Assembly (NCBI GenBank): GCA_030148065.1
Contig: JASBUC010000031.1
Location: forward strand, 1 to 54,375
DNA length: 54,375 bases
Direction of reading: 5' to 3'
From: Legionellaceae bacterium
GTDB lineage: Bacteria > Pseudomonadota > Gammaproteobacteria > Legionellales > Legionellaceae
The position numbers and the translations under genes are program-made. This document shows, in pieces, positions 35,746 to 45,216 of this stretch. A model generated the notes under the pieces. The model did not search any database and was not told the origin of the DNA. It saw nothing but the letters and a program-made list of their open reading frames with translations. The stretch's first letter is position 1, and every line of letters starts with the position of its first letter.

Positions 35746-36831
35746 CTATACCCTACAAACCATTTCCATTCCTTGGTGATCCGTTTCAACTACTCTTAAT
35801 GGTTTTGAAAACAGTGCTTCTTGGCAAATTTCCCGATCATTTAAGTTTGGGGTGACAATGCTACTCTTCTTGCTGGCATTTGCTATCAAGCGTTCTTTTT
35901 TCTCTTTTGCGCTTTTTTGATGATCAAAATGCTTGTTCCCTGCAGCAATTAGCAGGATCAACAAAGCAGAAACGGCAATGCTTTGTGGATTTAAAGCTAA
36001 AATGATGACCAAAGGCAGTAACCCATAGTTTGTGACAAATTCAAAACCCGCTTGCTTTTCCTTAATTCGATGCGCGGCTTTTCTGCTGTCTTGAATATCT
36101 TGTGGTACTTTCGCTTTTTGTAGCAGAGCTCCTTCGGCACGATGTTGTTGTTTGATTAGATAAAGCTTGATGGCCCCACTTATTAGACTCACCCCATAGA
36201 TAATCGCGGCAATCGGTAGTGTGTTAACTAACGAGAAAGCAAAGAGTGATAAGGTCGTTGAAATGGCGACAAGGTGAGTGACGCCTCGCATAAACTGATA
36301 AGCCTTATATCGCTGCTCTAGCTCGGCTTCTTCTTTTGCCAAGCCAGAGAGTCTTAGCAAGGCCGCCATGCCTTTTTTTCTAGCTCGCATAAATTGCAAA
36401 CTCATTAATACTAAATCAAGCAGCTGGATTGAGACCTCTAACTGCAACCCTAAAAGCCCTGCCTTTTTTGAAACGCTAAAGGACAAGCAACAAAACTCTA
36501 TTAGGTTCGTTGTCCCCCATATCCCATCATTGAAAAGACTAAACGCAAAATTGTATAGTGCTTCTGCTTTCTCATCCTTTGACTGGTTAGACTCCTGACA
36601 GAGGTAGTCTGCTAAGGCAATCAGCTCGGTTAGAAACCTCAAATAATAAATGGTAAAACTAAAGTAGCCCATTGGCTCGTTGGCTACGGAGAGGGTCTCT
36701 TTTAAATGATTGCTAGTGATGAGGTAATTAACAATGTTTTTTGAGCGCAAAACTTGCAACCTTGTATTACTTAAGACGCTAAGTTTCTGATTAAAAAATG
36801 TCAAATTAGAGGTAAAAAAGTCTCTAGTCAT
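35746..36831 (-). CDS. Multipass membrane protein of unknown function
   Basis: 361 residues, start ATG at 36831 with GAGGGTAGG upstream. Long, mostly helical chain with hydrophobic stretches at about 62-80 (FTIYYLRFLTELIALADYL), 190-215, 215-235 and 270-300. Lys/Glu-rich linkers and a tail without membrane character follow. The pattern resembles large membrane proteins of unknown function repeated in Legionella and Coxiella genomes; I base this on layout, not on a named family. It shares its upstream region with the two-component system at 36985. Confidence 0.65.
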   Translation of the reverse strand: MTRDFFTSNLTFFNQKLSVLSNTRLQVLRSKNIVNYLITSNHLKETLSVANEPMGYFSFTIYYLRFLTELIALADYLCQESNQSKDEKAEALYNFAFSLFNDGIWGTTNLIEFCCLSFSVSKKAGLLGLQLEVSIQLLDLVLMSLQFMRARKKGMAALLRLSGLAKEEAELEQRYKAYQFMRGVTHLVAISTTLSLFAFSLVNTLPIAAIIYGVSLISGAIKLYLIKQQHRAEGALLQKAKVPQDIQDSRKAAHRIKEKQAGFEFVTNYGLLPLVIILALNPQSIAVSALLILLIAAGNKHFDHQKSAKEKKERLIANASKKSSIVTPNLNDREICQEALFSKPLRVVETDHQGMEMVCRV

Positions 36832-36901
36832 CCTACCCTCTCACTTTTGAATGGTTCACAAAAGCTTAAGTACTCAATGCTGACCAGAAGATGACTGTAA
36901 G

Positions 36902-36917
36902 ATGACAAGATTGTCAT
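36902..36917. promoter_or_regulatory. CusR/CopR-type box
   Basis: ATGACAAgaTTGTCAT, a perfect 7-bp palindrome with a 2-nt centre. It equals the core of the E. coli CusR box (AAAATGACAAnnTTGTCATTTT). It lies 68 bp before the response regulator start and 70 bp from the divergent gene, so it may control both. A partial half-site (ATGACTGTAAG) is just upstream. Confidence 0.7.
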
Positions 36918-36984
36918 GTTGCAAAATTGACTAATTTGTACCCATATGCAACAATTTAAGTCTTTTTAAGTAACAGAGTCCCAT

Positions 36985-37656
36985 ATGCGACTTCTAATCG
37001 TTGAAGATAAGAAAAAGACCGCCGACTATCTTTGCCAGGGGCTTAATGAAAATGGCTACCTCACCACGGCGTCTTTGGATGGAGAGGATGCTCTTTTTCA
37101 ACTACAAGAGTCAAAGTTCGACTTATTAATTCTAGATGTCATGCTGCCCAAGCTCGATGGCTGGCAAATCTTAAAAGAAGTGCGCAAAAGTCAAAAGAAT
37201 CTCCCCATCTTAATGCTCTCTGCGTGTGACACTCTTGAACACCGGGTAAGAGGACTCGAGTTGGGCGCAGATGATTATTTAGTCAAACCCTTTTCATTTA
37301 TCGAATTACTAGCTCGGGTTAAATCCTTACTTAGACGTGGTGAGCGAGAAGTCTGTCAAAGGCTACAAGTACTGGATTTAAGTGTTGATTTACAAAAGCA
37401 AACCGCTTATCGCGGCAACAAAAAACTTCACCTCTCTCCCAAGGAGCTGATGCTTTTAACCTTCTTGATGAAGCAACAAGGCGTGGTGGTTTCTAGAACC
37501 GTCATTGCAGAGCAAGTTTGGGATATTAATTTTCACTCCAACACCAACATTATTGACGTTGCCATTAAGCGCTTGCGAGAGAAGGTTGATAAAGATTGTT
37601 CACAAAAATTAATTCATACTGTACGAGGTTCAGGTTATGTTCTGGAAGCGCGTTAA
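36985..37656 (+). CDS. OmpR-family response regulator, CusR/CopR-like
   Basis: 223 residues. Receiver domain with the acidic pair E7/D8, phosphoacceptor D51 (LILDVMLP) and K101 in YLVKPFSF. The winged-helix DNA-binding domain ends in VWDINFHSNTNIIDVAIKRL and [14 protein letters not shown], the form typical of copper/silver regulators. A CusR-like palindrome upstream suggests autoregulation. The kinase starts 20 bp inside this gene. No copper efflux gene is in the window. Confidence 0.9.
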   Translation: MRLLIVEDKKKTADYLCQGLNENGYLTTASLDGEDALFQLQESKFDLLILDVMLPKLDGWQILKEVRKSQKNLPILMLSACDTLEHRVRGLELGADDYLVKPFSFIELLARVKSLLRRGEREVCQRLQVLDLSVDLQKQTAYRGNKKLHLSPKELMLLTFLMKQQGVVVSRTVIAEQVWDINFHSNTNIIDVAIKRLREKVDKDCSQKLIHTVRGSGYVLEAR

Positions 37657-38653
37657 ACCCTACTCATTAATTAATAAACTCACTCTTTCATACTCCCTCT
37701 CACTTTTTTTGATGCTTGGACTGCTAACGGCTTTAGTCTACCCATCTCTACAAGACATCATTTATCATGCCGCCCGCTCGAAGCTAGAAACCACCCACCT
37801 ACTTGCAAACCTCTGTTTGAAAAAACTGTTTATAGGCATTTGGCTTGCAGCCATTGGCTCTGTTTTAGCCAGCGTCATAATTAGCCAATACAACTTAAGG
37901 TATTTAAAAAAATTCTCTCGCGATCTGGCAGCAACGAATCTTGACCAACTAAACGGTGTGCTAAAGCCTAACGACTACCCCAAAGAGCTTGACCTACTGA
38001 CTGAGACTTGTAATCAAATGTTTGCAAAACTTGATAACAAGTTTAAGGAATTAAAGGAATTTTCCACCATTTTAGCGCATGAGCTTAGAAACCCAATTCA
38101 TTGCTTACAAACCAGTACTGAAGTAAGTCTTTCTAAAACGTTATCCCTTGAAGAGCACTCCGCACTGTTAATGACAAACTTAGAAGAATATAAAAGCCTC
38201 TCATCGTTAATTGATAATTTATTATTTTTAGCCCGTTGCGATCAAAAATTAATCCCACTTTCCTATGAGAGCATTGCTTCAATTGCTTTAATGGCAGACT
38301 TAGTCAGCTACTACCAATATTTGGCCGATGAAAAAAAGATGACGCTTCGCCTTGAGGGAAATGAAGACTTAAAGGTGGATAAAACCTTGTTTAAGCGAGT
38401 GCTGGCAAACTTACTCGACAATGCCATTAAATACGCCCCCCCCGGTTCAACCGTTCTGATAAAAACTGAGCTTGAGGCAGAGCATGTGCTTATTTCTGTC
38501 AGCGATTCAGGCTCGGGATTTAAAGAGGGAGAAAAAAAAGGGTTAGGCCTTGGTTTAAAAATTGTACGTTCAATCATTGATGCTCATCAGGGCGAGCTTA
38601 ATATTAAAAGCAATAAGCATGGCAACACAATTTTACTGAGACTTCCGAAGTAG
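37637..38653 (+). CDS. Sensor histidine kinase with very short periplasmic loop
   Basis: 338 residues, against about 480 for CusS. Two membrane segments (about 16-35 and 63-84) leave only about 27 residues outside, so the usual sensor domain is missing. HAMP-like linker, H-box [10 protein letters not shown] (H148), N-box [15 protein letters not shown]1 SDSGSGF and G2 GLGLGLKIV are intact, so it should autophosphorylate. It may sense the membrane or a partner rather than a periplasmic metal. Its stop overlaps the convergent GGDEF-EAL gene by 21 bp. Confidence 0.88.
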   Translation: MFWKRVKPYSLINKLTLSYSLSLFLMLGLLTALVYPSLQDIIYHAARSKLETTHLLANLCLKKLFIGIWLAAIGSVLASVIISQYNLRYLKKFSRDLAATNLDQLNGVLKPNDYPKELDLLTETCNQMFAKLDNKFKELKEFSTILAHELRNPIHCLQTSTEVSLSKTLSLEEHSALLMTNLEEYKSLSSLIDNLLFLARCDQKLIPLSYESIASIALMADLVSYYQYLADEKKMTLRLEGNEDLKVDKTLFKRVLANLLDNAIKYAPPGSTVLIKTELEAEHVLISVSDSGSGFKEGEKKGLGLGLKIVRSIIDAHQGELNIKSNKHGNTILLRLPK

Positions 38654-40879
38654 CGCGATGAACTCCTCATTCGTAACCGCTTTTGAAAAATAGAAGCCTT
38701 GAATGTAATCACAACCCTGGGATTCAATATACTCTAATTGGCCCTGGTTACTTACCCCTTCAGCCAATGCTTTCATCCCCAACCCTTTGGCCATGTAGAT
38801 AATGGTGCGAACTAAAATGGCGTCGCTTTTATTGTTCTCTAAATCTTGAATAAATGATTTATCAATTTTTATTATGTCGATTGGAAATTTTTTAAGATAA
38901 CTCAGCGATGAGTAACCCGTTCCAAAGTCATCAATTGAAACCGCAATGCCTAAGTTAGAGAGTTTTTGCAGGCTATCCAGTGCCCGTTCATCTTGAAACA
39001 AGACCCCCTCGGTAATCTCTACTTCTAAGAGTGAATAATCAACGGCCTCCTGTTGCATGATTTTTTCTATCGCCGCGACCACACCTCGTCGAATAAATTG
39101 TTTGAATGAAATATTAACCGAGACAGAAGGTCGCTTATCGCTAATTTCTTGCCACGACTTGACGGCGCGAACGGCTTGCTCTAATACAAAATCACCCAGC
39201 GGCTCAATTAAACCACTGGATTCTGCAATGGGGATAAACTCAGCCGGCGAGACTTGTCCTAACTCTTTATTAAACCAGCGAAGCAGTGCTTCTGCCCCAA
39301 TGATGTGATAACTCTTGGCTTCATACTTTGGCTGAAAGACAACAGAGAGTTCTTTTTTTTGCAAAGCTTCTCTCAAACAAGACTCTACTTTAAACATGCG
39401 TGAGGCTTCAACATTCAAACCCTTGGTATGGAAAAAATAATTATTCTTACCAAGCTTTTTGGCTCGATACATCGCCCTGTCAGCATACATGATGAGAGAT
39501 TCACTGCTGGTGCAATCATCTGGCGTCACCGCAATGCCAATGCTGGCACCGATAAAAAGGGCACTGCCATCATGGTGAAGAATGGACTCTTTCAGTGACT
39601 CTAAAAGCTTTTTAACAATGTGGATGGTGTCTTGCTGCGCTTTGATGTGATTCAACAAAATTAAAAATTCATCCCCTCCATATCGACACAACACGTCTGT
39701 TTCACGTAAAACAGATTTAAAGCGTTTAGCAACTTCTCTTAGAACATTATCACCTACCGAATGACCAAGACTGTCATTGATTACTTTAAAATTATCCAGA
39801 TCAATAAAAAGTAAGGCAGATTTATCATGGGTATGGCGTCTATTAAGATTGATGGTAATATCCAGCGCTTTTAATAACTGGCTACGGTTGCCAAGACCGG
39901 TTAAAGGGTCATAGTGCGCTAAAAAATCCAAGCTTTGTTTGGTTTTATTCAATCGCGATAAGATAGATTGCTGCTCAACCAAATATGAAATCAACACGTA
40001 AGCGGTAAAACTGACTATGAATAGAAAAATCTGTAATCGAATTAAGTCAACATTCAACGAACCTGAGCTAAAAGGCCCTTGCTGGTGGGCCGTTGCAATG
40101 GTGCTTAGCAATGAAATAAAGAGAATAGACCATAAGCTTACATTAATGGGAAAGCGAAATACCGACCACATCATAAAAAGAAGCACGAGTAATGCCGGAA
40201 AAAGTGGGGCATACGAGTAAGGGATAAAACCAAATATCAAACTCAAAAATAGAAGCAGTCCGCCTGTGTATATTACTAGCTCTAGGCTTTTTTGGGGGGT
40301 TAACCATTGCCAATGCCACCATTGACGGTATTTAAGCAAAAGTGGTCCAAACAACACGATTCCAATGGCATCTCCCACCAACCACGTAATAAAAATATAA
40401 GTCGCATTAGACCATGAAACATAACCACTGATTAAAAGACCTGTGACGCCAAATAAGGCACTGATTGCGCTAGCAAATACCCCTCCACAGACGATAAAGC
40501 AAAGAATGTTTTTCCAGTCGTAGAAAATTTCATCAATATTGCAACGTGCTCTAACCAAATAAGCTCCTAGTAGCGCACAAAGTACGTCCCCCGTACCATT
40601 AAAGGCCCCTGAGACTAGGGCGGGAAGTACATGAAGATCGCTTGAAAAATCAATGTAGGAGGAGACATTGCCTAAAAAGGCACCTATAAAAATTCCAGGC
40701 CATAGCTGATGGCCCCGCAGTAAAACAGCCACCAAAATCAAGGCCGATGGGATCCAAACTGGCGTTACATTGCCAGGTGGAATGGCAACCAGCTGCCCCA
40801 CCTTTGCACTGATAAAATAAATCAGAGCAAGCAGGAGGTTTTCCAACATAAGAAACCATAATTTCCTTTCTTTAATCAA
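38633..40879 (-). CDS. MASE1-GGDEF-EAL cyclic-di-GMP protein
   Basis: 748 residues. The N-terminal third (about 10-300) has eight or more membrane segments with the MASE1-type [25 protein letters not shown] is intact (CRYGGDEF at 399-406), as is EAL (GAEALLRW near 526, plus [20 protein letters not shown] and KIDKSFI). It could therefore both make and degrade c-di-GMP. The start is TTG at 40879 with GAGG upstream; an ATG at 40849 is the alternative. No secreted partner is evident nearby. Confidence 0.92.
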   Translation of the reverse strand: MIKERKLWFLMLENLLLALIYFISAKVGQLVAIPPGNVTPVWIPSALILVAVLLRGHQLWPGIFIGAFLGNVSSYIDFSSDLHVLPALVSGAFNGTGDVLCALLGAYLVRARCNIDEIFYDWKNILCFIVCGGVFASAISALFGVTGLLISGYVSWSNATYIFITWLVGDAIGIVLFGPLLLKYRQWWHWQWLTPQKSLELVIYTGGLLLFLSLIFGFIPYSYAPLFPALLVLLFMMWSVFRFPINVSLWSILFISLLSTIATAHQQGPFSSGSLNVDLIRLQIFLFIVSFTAYVLISYLVEQQSILSRLNKTKQSLDFLAHYDPLTGLGNRSQLLKALDITINLNRRHTHDKSALLFIDLDNFKVINDSLGHSVGDNVLREVAKRFKSVLRETDVLCRYGGDEFLILLNHIKAQQDTIHIVKKLLESLKESILHHDGSALFIGASIGIAVTPDDCTSSESLIMYADRAMYRAKKLGKNNYFFHTKGLNVEASRMFKVESCLREALQKKELSVVFQPKYEAKSYHIIGAEALLRWFNKELGQVSPAEFIPIAESSGLIEPLGDFVLEQAVRAVKSWQEISDKRPSVSVNISFKQFIRRGVVAAIEKIMQQEAVDYSLLEVEITEGVLFQDERALDSLQKLSNLGIAVSIDDFGTGYSSLSYLKKFPIDIIKIDKSFIQDLENNKSDAILVRTIIYMAKGLGMKALAEGVSNQGQLEYIESQGCDYIQGFYFSKAVTNEEFIALLRKSQ

Positions 40880-40956
40880 TCCCTTACCTCAAAAATGCTC
40901 TAACCCTTCATGCTAGAATGCTTCTTCCGTATCACTCAGAAGATCCATACCAGTAA

Positions 40957-41556
40957 CTATAGCTGTTTTTTGAAAATAAGGATTTTATTGTTAGCAGGCA
41001 TCTGCTGCTCTTTGATAAACGTAAGGCCGTGCTGAAAACAGGCATCTTGTAGAGCATGAAGATCGCGAAGCCCCATGTGCGGCTTTATCGACTTAAGATG
41101 CTGGTCAAAGGCTTCATTACTGGCGCTTGTGCTCTCTCCCGCCACATTAAAAGGACCATAACAAATAAAGTAGCCCTCTTCGACTAAGCTAAAAGCCACT
41201 AGAGAGAGCATAGAAAGCACTTCTTGCCAGGACATGATGTGGCAGGTATTGGCCGTAAACACATGCTGGTAGCACTTCTCGAAGCCAGATTTGGCCGTTT
41301 TCACATCCAGAACAAGGGGGGGCAAAAGGTTGTTAGAGGGCAACACCGCCATCCACGCCTTAATGCCTGGGTGATTTACGAGTAAATCAGAGGGCTGCCA
41401 AATAACTTCAGGCAGTTTATTGGCAAAATAGGTCGCATGCTGACCTGTGCCGCTGCCTATTTCTAAGACGGTGTCACCTGCTTGCACGTGCTCTCGCAAT
41501 ACCTGCAAGATGGGCTCTTTATTATTCTCTGCTGCTTGTGAAAAAGGCCTGTTCAT
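40957..41556 (-). CDS. DUF938 SAM-dependent methyltransferase-like protein
   Basis: 199 residues from the ATG at 41556; a longer frame to 41682 overlaps the upstream gene and lacks homologue-like sequence. The family opening MNRPFSQAAENNKEPIL is exact for DUF938. The SAM loop is LEIGSGTGQHATYFA, followed by WQPSD, NTCHIMSW and GPFNVAGESTSASN. Substrate unknown; DUF938 members are cytosolic Rossmann methyltransferases. Confidence 0.88.
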   Translation of the reverse strand: MNRPFSQAAENNKEPILQVLREHVQAGDTVLEIGSGTGQHATYFANKLPEVIWQPSDLLVNHPGIKAWMAVLPSNNLLPPLVLDVKTAKSGFEKCYQHVFTANTCHIMSWQEVLSMLSLVAFSLVEEGYFICYGPFNVAGESTSASNEAFDQHLKSIKPHMGLRDLHALQDACFQHGLTFIKEQQMPANNKILIFKKQL

Positions 41557-41578
41557 TACGGTCTCAATAATTTTATAC

Positions 41579-42814
41579 TCAGAATACTTGGAAATGCCCA
41601 CTTTTAACAGATTGCTGAGTGCTTTTACTATTTTTGGAAGCATTTTTCTTGTCTTTATTTCGTCTGTAAAAGCGGGCTGCAAGCAGAGGAAGGCTTAACG
41701 ATCGTTGTCGCGCATGATCTGTTTTTTGTTCAGGACTTAATAAAAGAGATTGTTCAATCTCTATCAATGTTGTCACTAAGCGCTCATTTTGCTTACCAAG
41801 AAAACTCTTACCAAAGCGTCGCTTTATCTGCGAGACTTCTTTGCTTAACTCTTGCTGCGTCGCAGCATCGCCTGTTTCCCCAAATAGCAGCACTTTCTCT
41901 TTTAACCTTTCAATCCAATGATCTTGCCGATCATGAAAAAATTTACTGTTGCTCTTATTATTGATTGTTGCCTCATTTTTATCTTCTAAGTATTCATCAA
42001 GCAGTCGGATGCACTTATCAATTAGCGCCTGTTGCTCTATTTGGCGCATGATCTCTTGCTGTTTGCCCCTCACATAAAAGCACGCTTTCTGGAGGACTCG
42101 CACGCGTTTCTGTAAAGCTTCTGCCTCACTGGTTTGTATTTGACTTTGTACCACTATTTGCTCAGCTTGACTCTTTGAAAATGAAAGCGTTCCAAGTGCC
42201 ATTAAAAAAAGCCCCCAGTGACCAATGGCGCTTTCTAAGAAAATACCAAGCCCCAACCCTTCATAAAACTGCAGCTGCTCTTCTTTATGAAGTCTTTGCA
42301 GCAGTGTTTGCCGCATTAAACAAAGATGTTGCTGCTTTAATTCCAGCCGTTTTCTTTCCGTTAACAGGGAAATTAAGCGCTTTGATGAGACAGGAAAGCT
42401 ATCTAGTAACTCATCAACACTTTCATCATCATCTTCATCACTGAGGCACTCAGCCAAAACCAACTCTCGATAAGCTTTCAGTTTCTCTGTGCCAATACCA
42501 ATGTTGTTATTAATCACTTCTAAGATGGTGCTTTTAAGATAACGGTAGCGAATGCTTTCTCTTGCGCAGGCATCAACATAGCCTTCTCGATGATCATGTA
42601 AAAATTTCACCAAGCTGGATATGGCGATTCTATCCTCATCGGTTTCAATGTCGAAGGCTCTTAGGTGGTCTCGAAAATAGGAACCATTCACCGGGCCTGG
42701 GCTTAGCAATACCGCAGCGAGCTCTTCCCCTAGTGCTCTTAATTCCTCACTAATGCCTTGTTGCTGATTAAAAATCCGTTTAAATTCATCAACGTAGTCC
42801 TGAATGGTTTGCAT
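41579..42814 (-). CDS. Unknown helical/coiled-coil protein
   Basis: 411 residues from the ATG at 42814, which has AAGGGA at better spacing than the ATG at 42820. Mostly charged helices; residues about 150-290 (ERKRLELKQQHLCLMRQTLL, EAEALQKRVRVLQKACFYVR) look coiled-coil, interrupted by one hydrophobic segment (about 190-210, GLGLGIFLESAIGHWGLFLM). Acidic DEDDDESVDE near 127-136. The C-terminal 35 residues are basic and Ser/Asn-rich. No known family. It occupies the place after pdxA where many relatives have rsmA. A secreted effector is possible but unproven. Confidence 0.6.
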   Translation of the reverse strand: MQTIQDYVDEFKRIFNQQQGISEELRALGEELAAVLLSPGPVNGSYFRDHLRAFDIETDEDRIAISSLVKFLHDHREGYVDACARESIRYRYLKSTILEVINNNIGIGTEKLKAYRELVLAECLSDEDDDESVDELLDSFPVSSKRLISLLTERKRLELKQQHLCLMRQTLLQRLHKEEQLQFYEGLGLGIFLESAIGHWGLFLMALGTLSFSKSQAEQIVVQSQIQTSEAEALQKRVRVLQKACFYVRGKQQEIMRQIEQQALIDKCIRLLDEYLEDKNEATINNKSNSKFFHDRQDHWIERLKEKVLLFGETGDAATQQELSKEVSQIKRRFGKSFLGKQNERLVTTLIEIEQSLLLSPEQKTDHARQRSLSLPLLAARFYRRNKDKKNASKNSKSTQQSVKSGHFQVF

Positions 42815-42872
42815 GAGCATGTCCCTTCTCTAGGCCCTTTTGACATTTTAGCAACAGAAGAAGGGAAGACAA

Positions 42873-43838
42873 TTATTTTTCTGCAACCTTTGAGGACTGT
42901 TGCATCACAAGCTCTAGGGCATAGCGAAGACTGCTCGCACTTGCAAGACCACTGCCGGCTAAATCGAGAGCTGTGCCATGATCAACACTTAATCGTTTTA
43001 TTGGCAACCCGAGAGTAATGTTGATACTTTTGCCAAAAGAGAGCGCTTTTAATACCGCAAGACCTTGATCGTGATACATAGCAAGAAAGGCATCCGCCTT
43101 CTCTCGAAATGGGGGGGTAAAGACGGTATCCGCAGGATAAGGGCCAAAGACCTTGTCACTAGCAAAGGTTTGCAAGGCTGGGATAATAGTGCTGATTTCT
43201 TCTAAGCCCAATACCCCGTCTTCGCCAGCGTGTGGGTTTAAGCCACTAACATAAATGGTAGGCCTCTTTATATTAAAGTCCTTGGCAAGCCCCTCTTGTA
43301 GCACCTGAATGACTCGTATAATCTTCTCTTTTGTAATGGCTGCTGGCACCTCTTTTAGAGGCAGGTGATTCGTAACCAACGCTACTTTCAGTTCGGGACT
43401 TGCAAGCATCATCACCACTTGTGAAACTCGAAAGTAATCGGCCAACAATTCAGTGTGGCCACTAAAGGCGATCCCAGCTTTATTAATCGATGCCTTGTGC
43501 ACAGGCCCTGTTATTAAGGCACTAAAATCACCGTGTAACACCCGATCTGCGGCATTTAAAATATGGTCAATCACGTACGGAGAATTGGCGCTGTTTAATA
43601 ACCCTGCAACCACCGGCTCTGCAAGCTCTGATGAGAGAACAACAACTTGCCCGGCTCTAAAAGACGGATCGTCTGCATAGTGTTTAAAGTCAAGATTAAG
43701 CCTAAGCTGCAAAGCTCGCGCTTTTAGCATCTCCAGATTGCCAGAGAGCACAAGCGGTGCACCGTCTTTTGCGACCATTAGCGCAATGTCAGGGCCTATG
43801 CCTGCAGGCTCCCCAGTGGTAATAATCGCAGGCTTCAC
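42873..43838 (-). CDS. pdxA: 4-hydroxythreonine-4-phosphate dehydrogenase PdxA
   Basis: Pyridoxal-5-phosphate biosynthesis, oxidising 4-phosphohydroxythreonine with NAD and Zn. 321 residues. TTGEPAGIGPDI (7-18), SGHTELLADYF, NPHAGEDGVLGLEE and YHDQGLAVLKAL with the metal/substrate His residues, then SVDHGTALDLAG are present. GTG start, three bases after the surA stop; the ribosome-binding site is weak, suggesting coupling to surA translation. Conserved lptD-surA-pdxA order. Confidence 0.95.
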   Translation of the reverse strand: MKPAIITTGEPAGIGPDIALMVAKDGAPLVLSGNLEMLKARALQLRLNLDFKHYADDPSFRAGQVVVLSSELAEPVVAGLLNSANSPYVIDHILNAADRVLHGDFSALITGPVHKASINKAGIAFSGHTELLADYFRVSQVVMMLASPELKVALVTNHLPLKEVPAAITKEKIIRVIQVLQEGLAKDFNIKRPTIYVSGLNPHAGEDGVLGLEEISTIIPALQTFASDKVFGPYPADTVFTPPFREKADAFLAMYHDQGLAVLKALSFGKSINITLGLPIKRLSVDHGTALDLAGSGLASASSLRYALELVMQQSSKVAEK

Positions 43839-43841
43839 CGC

Positions 43842-45113
43842 TTAAGCCATGCGTTTCACATAACTGTTGGAGCGAAGCTGTTGTAACCAGTTTTGTACTG
43901 CTTCTTGAAATTTAGCCTGATAGAGGTTTTGTTTAGTGGTGATTTTTTGTTGCGCCTCACTGTCATCAATTTGCTTTCTCGCCAAGACCTTGATTAAGTG
44001 ATAACCAAATTGGGATTTAACTGGTGCGCTGACTTGCCCAACCTTTAATCGATTCATGGCCGCTTCAAATTCAGGCACTACTTCGCCTTTATGCAACCAA
44101 CCAAGCTTACCACCATTAATGGCGCTGTTACTGTCTTCTGAATTTTTCTTAGCAAGCTCTGCAAACGATTTGCCTTTGGCGAGTTCTTTTTGCAGCGCTT
44201 TAATTTTAGTAAGTGCTTTCTCTGGTGTGACGCCATTGCGAGTGGTAATTAGGATGTGCTCGGCATTGGTTAGGGTGACCATTTGAGCCTTTTGGTTGGA
44301 TTTGACATTAACCAACTTAATAATATGCAGCCCGTTTGGTGCTCGAATGGGGCCTTTCAGATCGCCTGCTTTCATCGAAAGAACGGCCTTGGAAAACAAG
44401 CTTGGTAATTCTGCGAGTGTGCGCTCACCTAAATCCCCACCCTCAAGGGCAAACTGGCCACTGGAATTCTCTAAGGCTTCCTGGCTAAAGTCTGCGCCGG
44501 CTTTTAGTTTTGCTAATAGTTTTTTGACGGTTTCTTTGGCTTTGGCCAAGGCTTCAGGGCTTGGTGCTTCCGGCAAAGGAATGACAATGTCTTTCAAATG
44601 ATACGTTTTTTTGATGGCCGCTTGATGCGTTTTTAAGTAAGACTCGACCTCTTCGTCAGAGACTGAGACCTCCTTGGCCACCATCTGTCTTTGTAATTTT
44701 GACAATAAGATTTCTTTCTTAAGGTTTGCTTTATACTTTGCCCAACTCAAACCTTGCCCCGCAACCGACTTTCTAAGCTCGTTTTGAGTAAGGTTATTTC
44801 GCTTAACAATGTTCTCTATGGCATCATTTAGCTCTTCTTGATTAACTTCTAAGCCCATCTTATTGGCAAGCTCCGTCTGCAGAGCCAAATCGATGATGTG
44901 ATTTAACACTTGTTTTCTAAGCGTCTGTCTATCTGGTCGTGCAACGTTTTTATTGGCAAGGTTTTGTTGCACTTGCTCAGTTTGCTCATCAAGCTCGGAC
45001 TGAGTAATGACCGAATCATTCACCACGGCCACGATTTTATCAAAGGAAGCAGCATGACTTAACACACTCACAAACAATGAAAAAATTACCAATAAAAACT
45101 TAGATCCACGCAT
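43842..45113 (-). CDS. surA: Periplasmic chaperone/peptidyl-prolyl isomerase SurA
   Basis: 423 residues from the ATG at 45113 (AGGAGA upstream), with signal peptide MRGSKFLLVIFSLFVSVLSH. The N-terminal chaperone domain (FDKIVAVVNDSVITQSELDE) is followed by two parvulin domains: the first with EGGDLGERTLAELPSLFSKA, the second with AEHILITTR and INGGKLGWLHKGEVVPEFE, GYHLIKVL. It helps outer-membrane proteins such as the neighbouring LptD to fold. A longer frame to 45158 lacks a signal peptide. Confidence 0.95.
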   Translation of the reverse strand: MRGSKFLLVIFSLFVSVLSHAASFDKIVAVVNDSVITQSELDEQTEQVQQNLANKNVARPDRQTLRKQVLNHIIDLALQTELANKMGLEVNQEELNDAIENIVKRNNLTQNELRKSVAGQGLSWAKYKANLKKEILLSKLQRQMVAKEVSVSDEEVESYLKTHQAAIKKTYHLKDIVIPLPEAPSPEALAKAKETVKKLLAKLKAGADFSQEALENSSGQFALEGGDLGERTLAELPSLFSKAVLSMKAGDLKGPIRAPNGLHIIKLVNVKSNQKAQMVTLTNAEHILITTRNGVTPEKALTKIKALQKELAKGKSFAELAKKNSEDSNSAINGGKLGWLHKGEVVPEFEAAMNRLKVGQVSAPVKSQFGYHLIKVLARKQIDDSEAQQKITTKQNLYQAKFQEAVQNWLQQLRSNSYVKRMA

Positions 45114-45216
45114 GGTTTCTCCTAATTCATTCAAGCTCATAGCAGCCCCGCAAGGCATGACTAGTTAGGTTTGTTCAATCTGGCGATGAGTGCTCTTAAG
45201 AGAGGCTCCCAAATGT

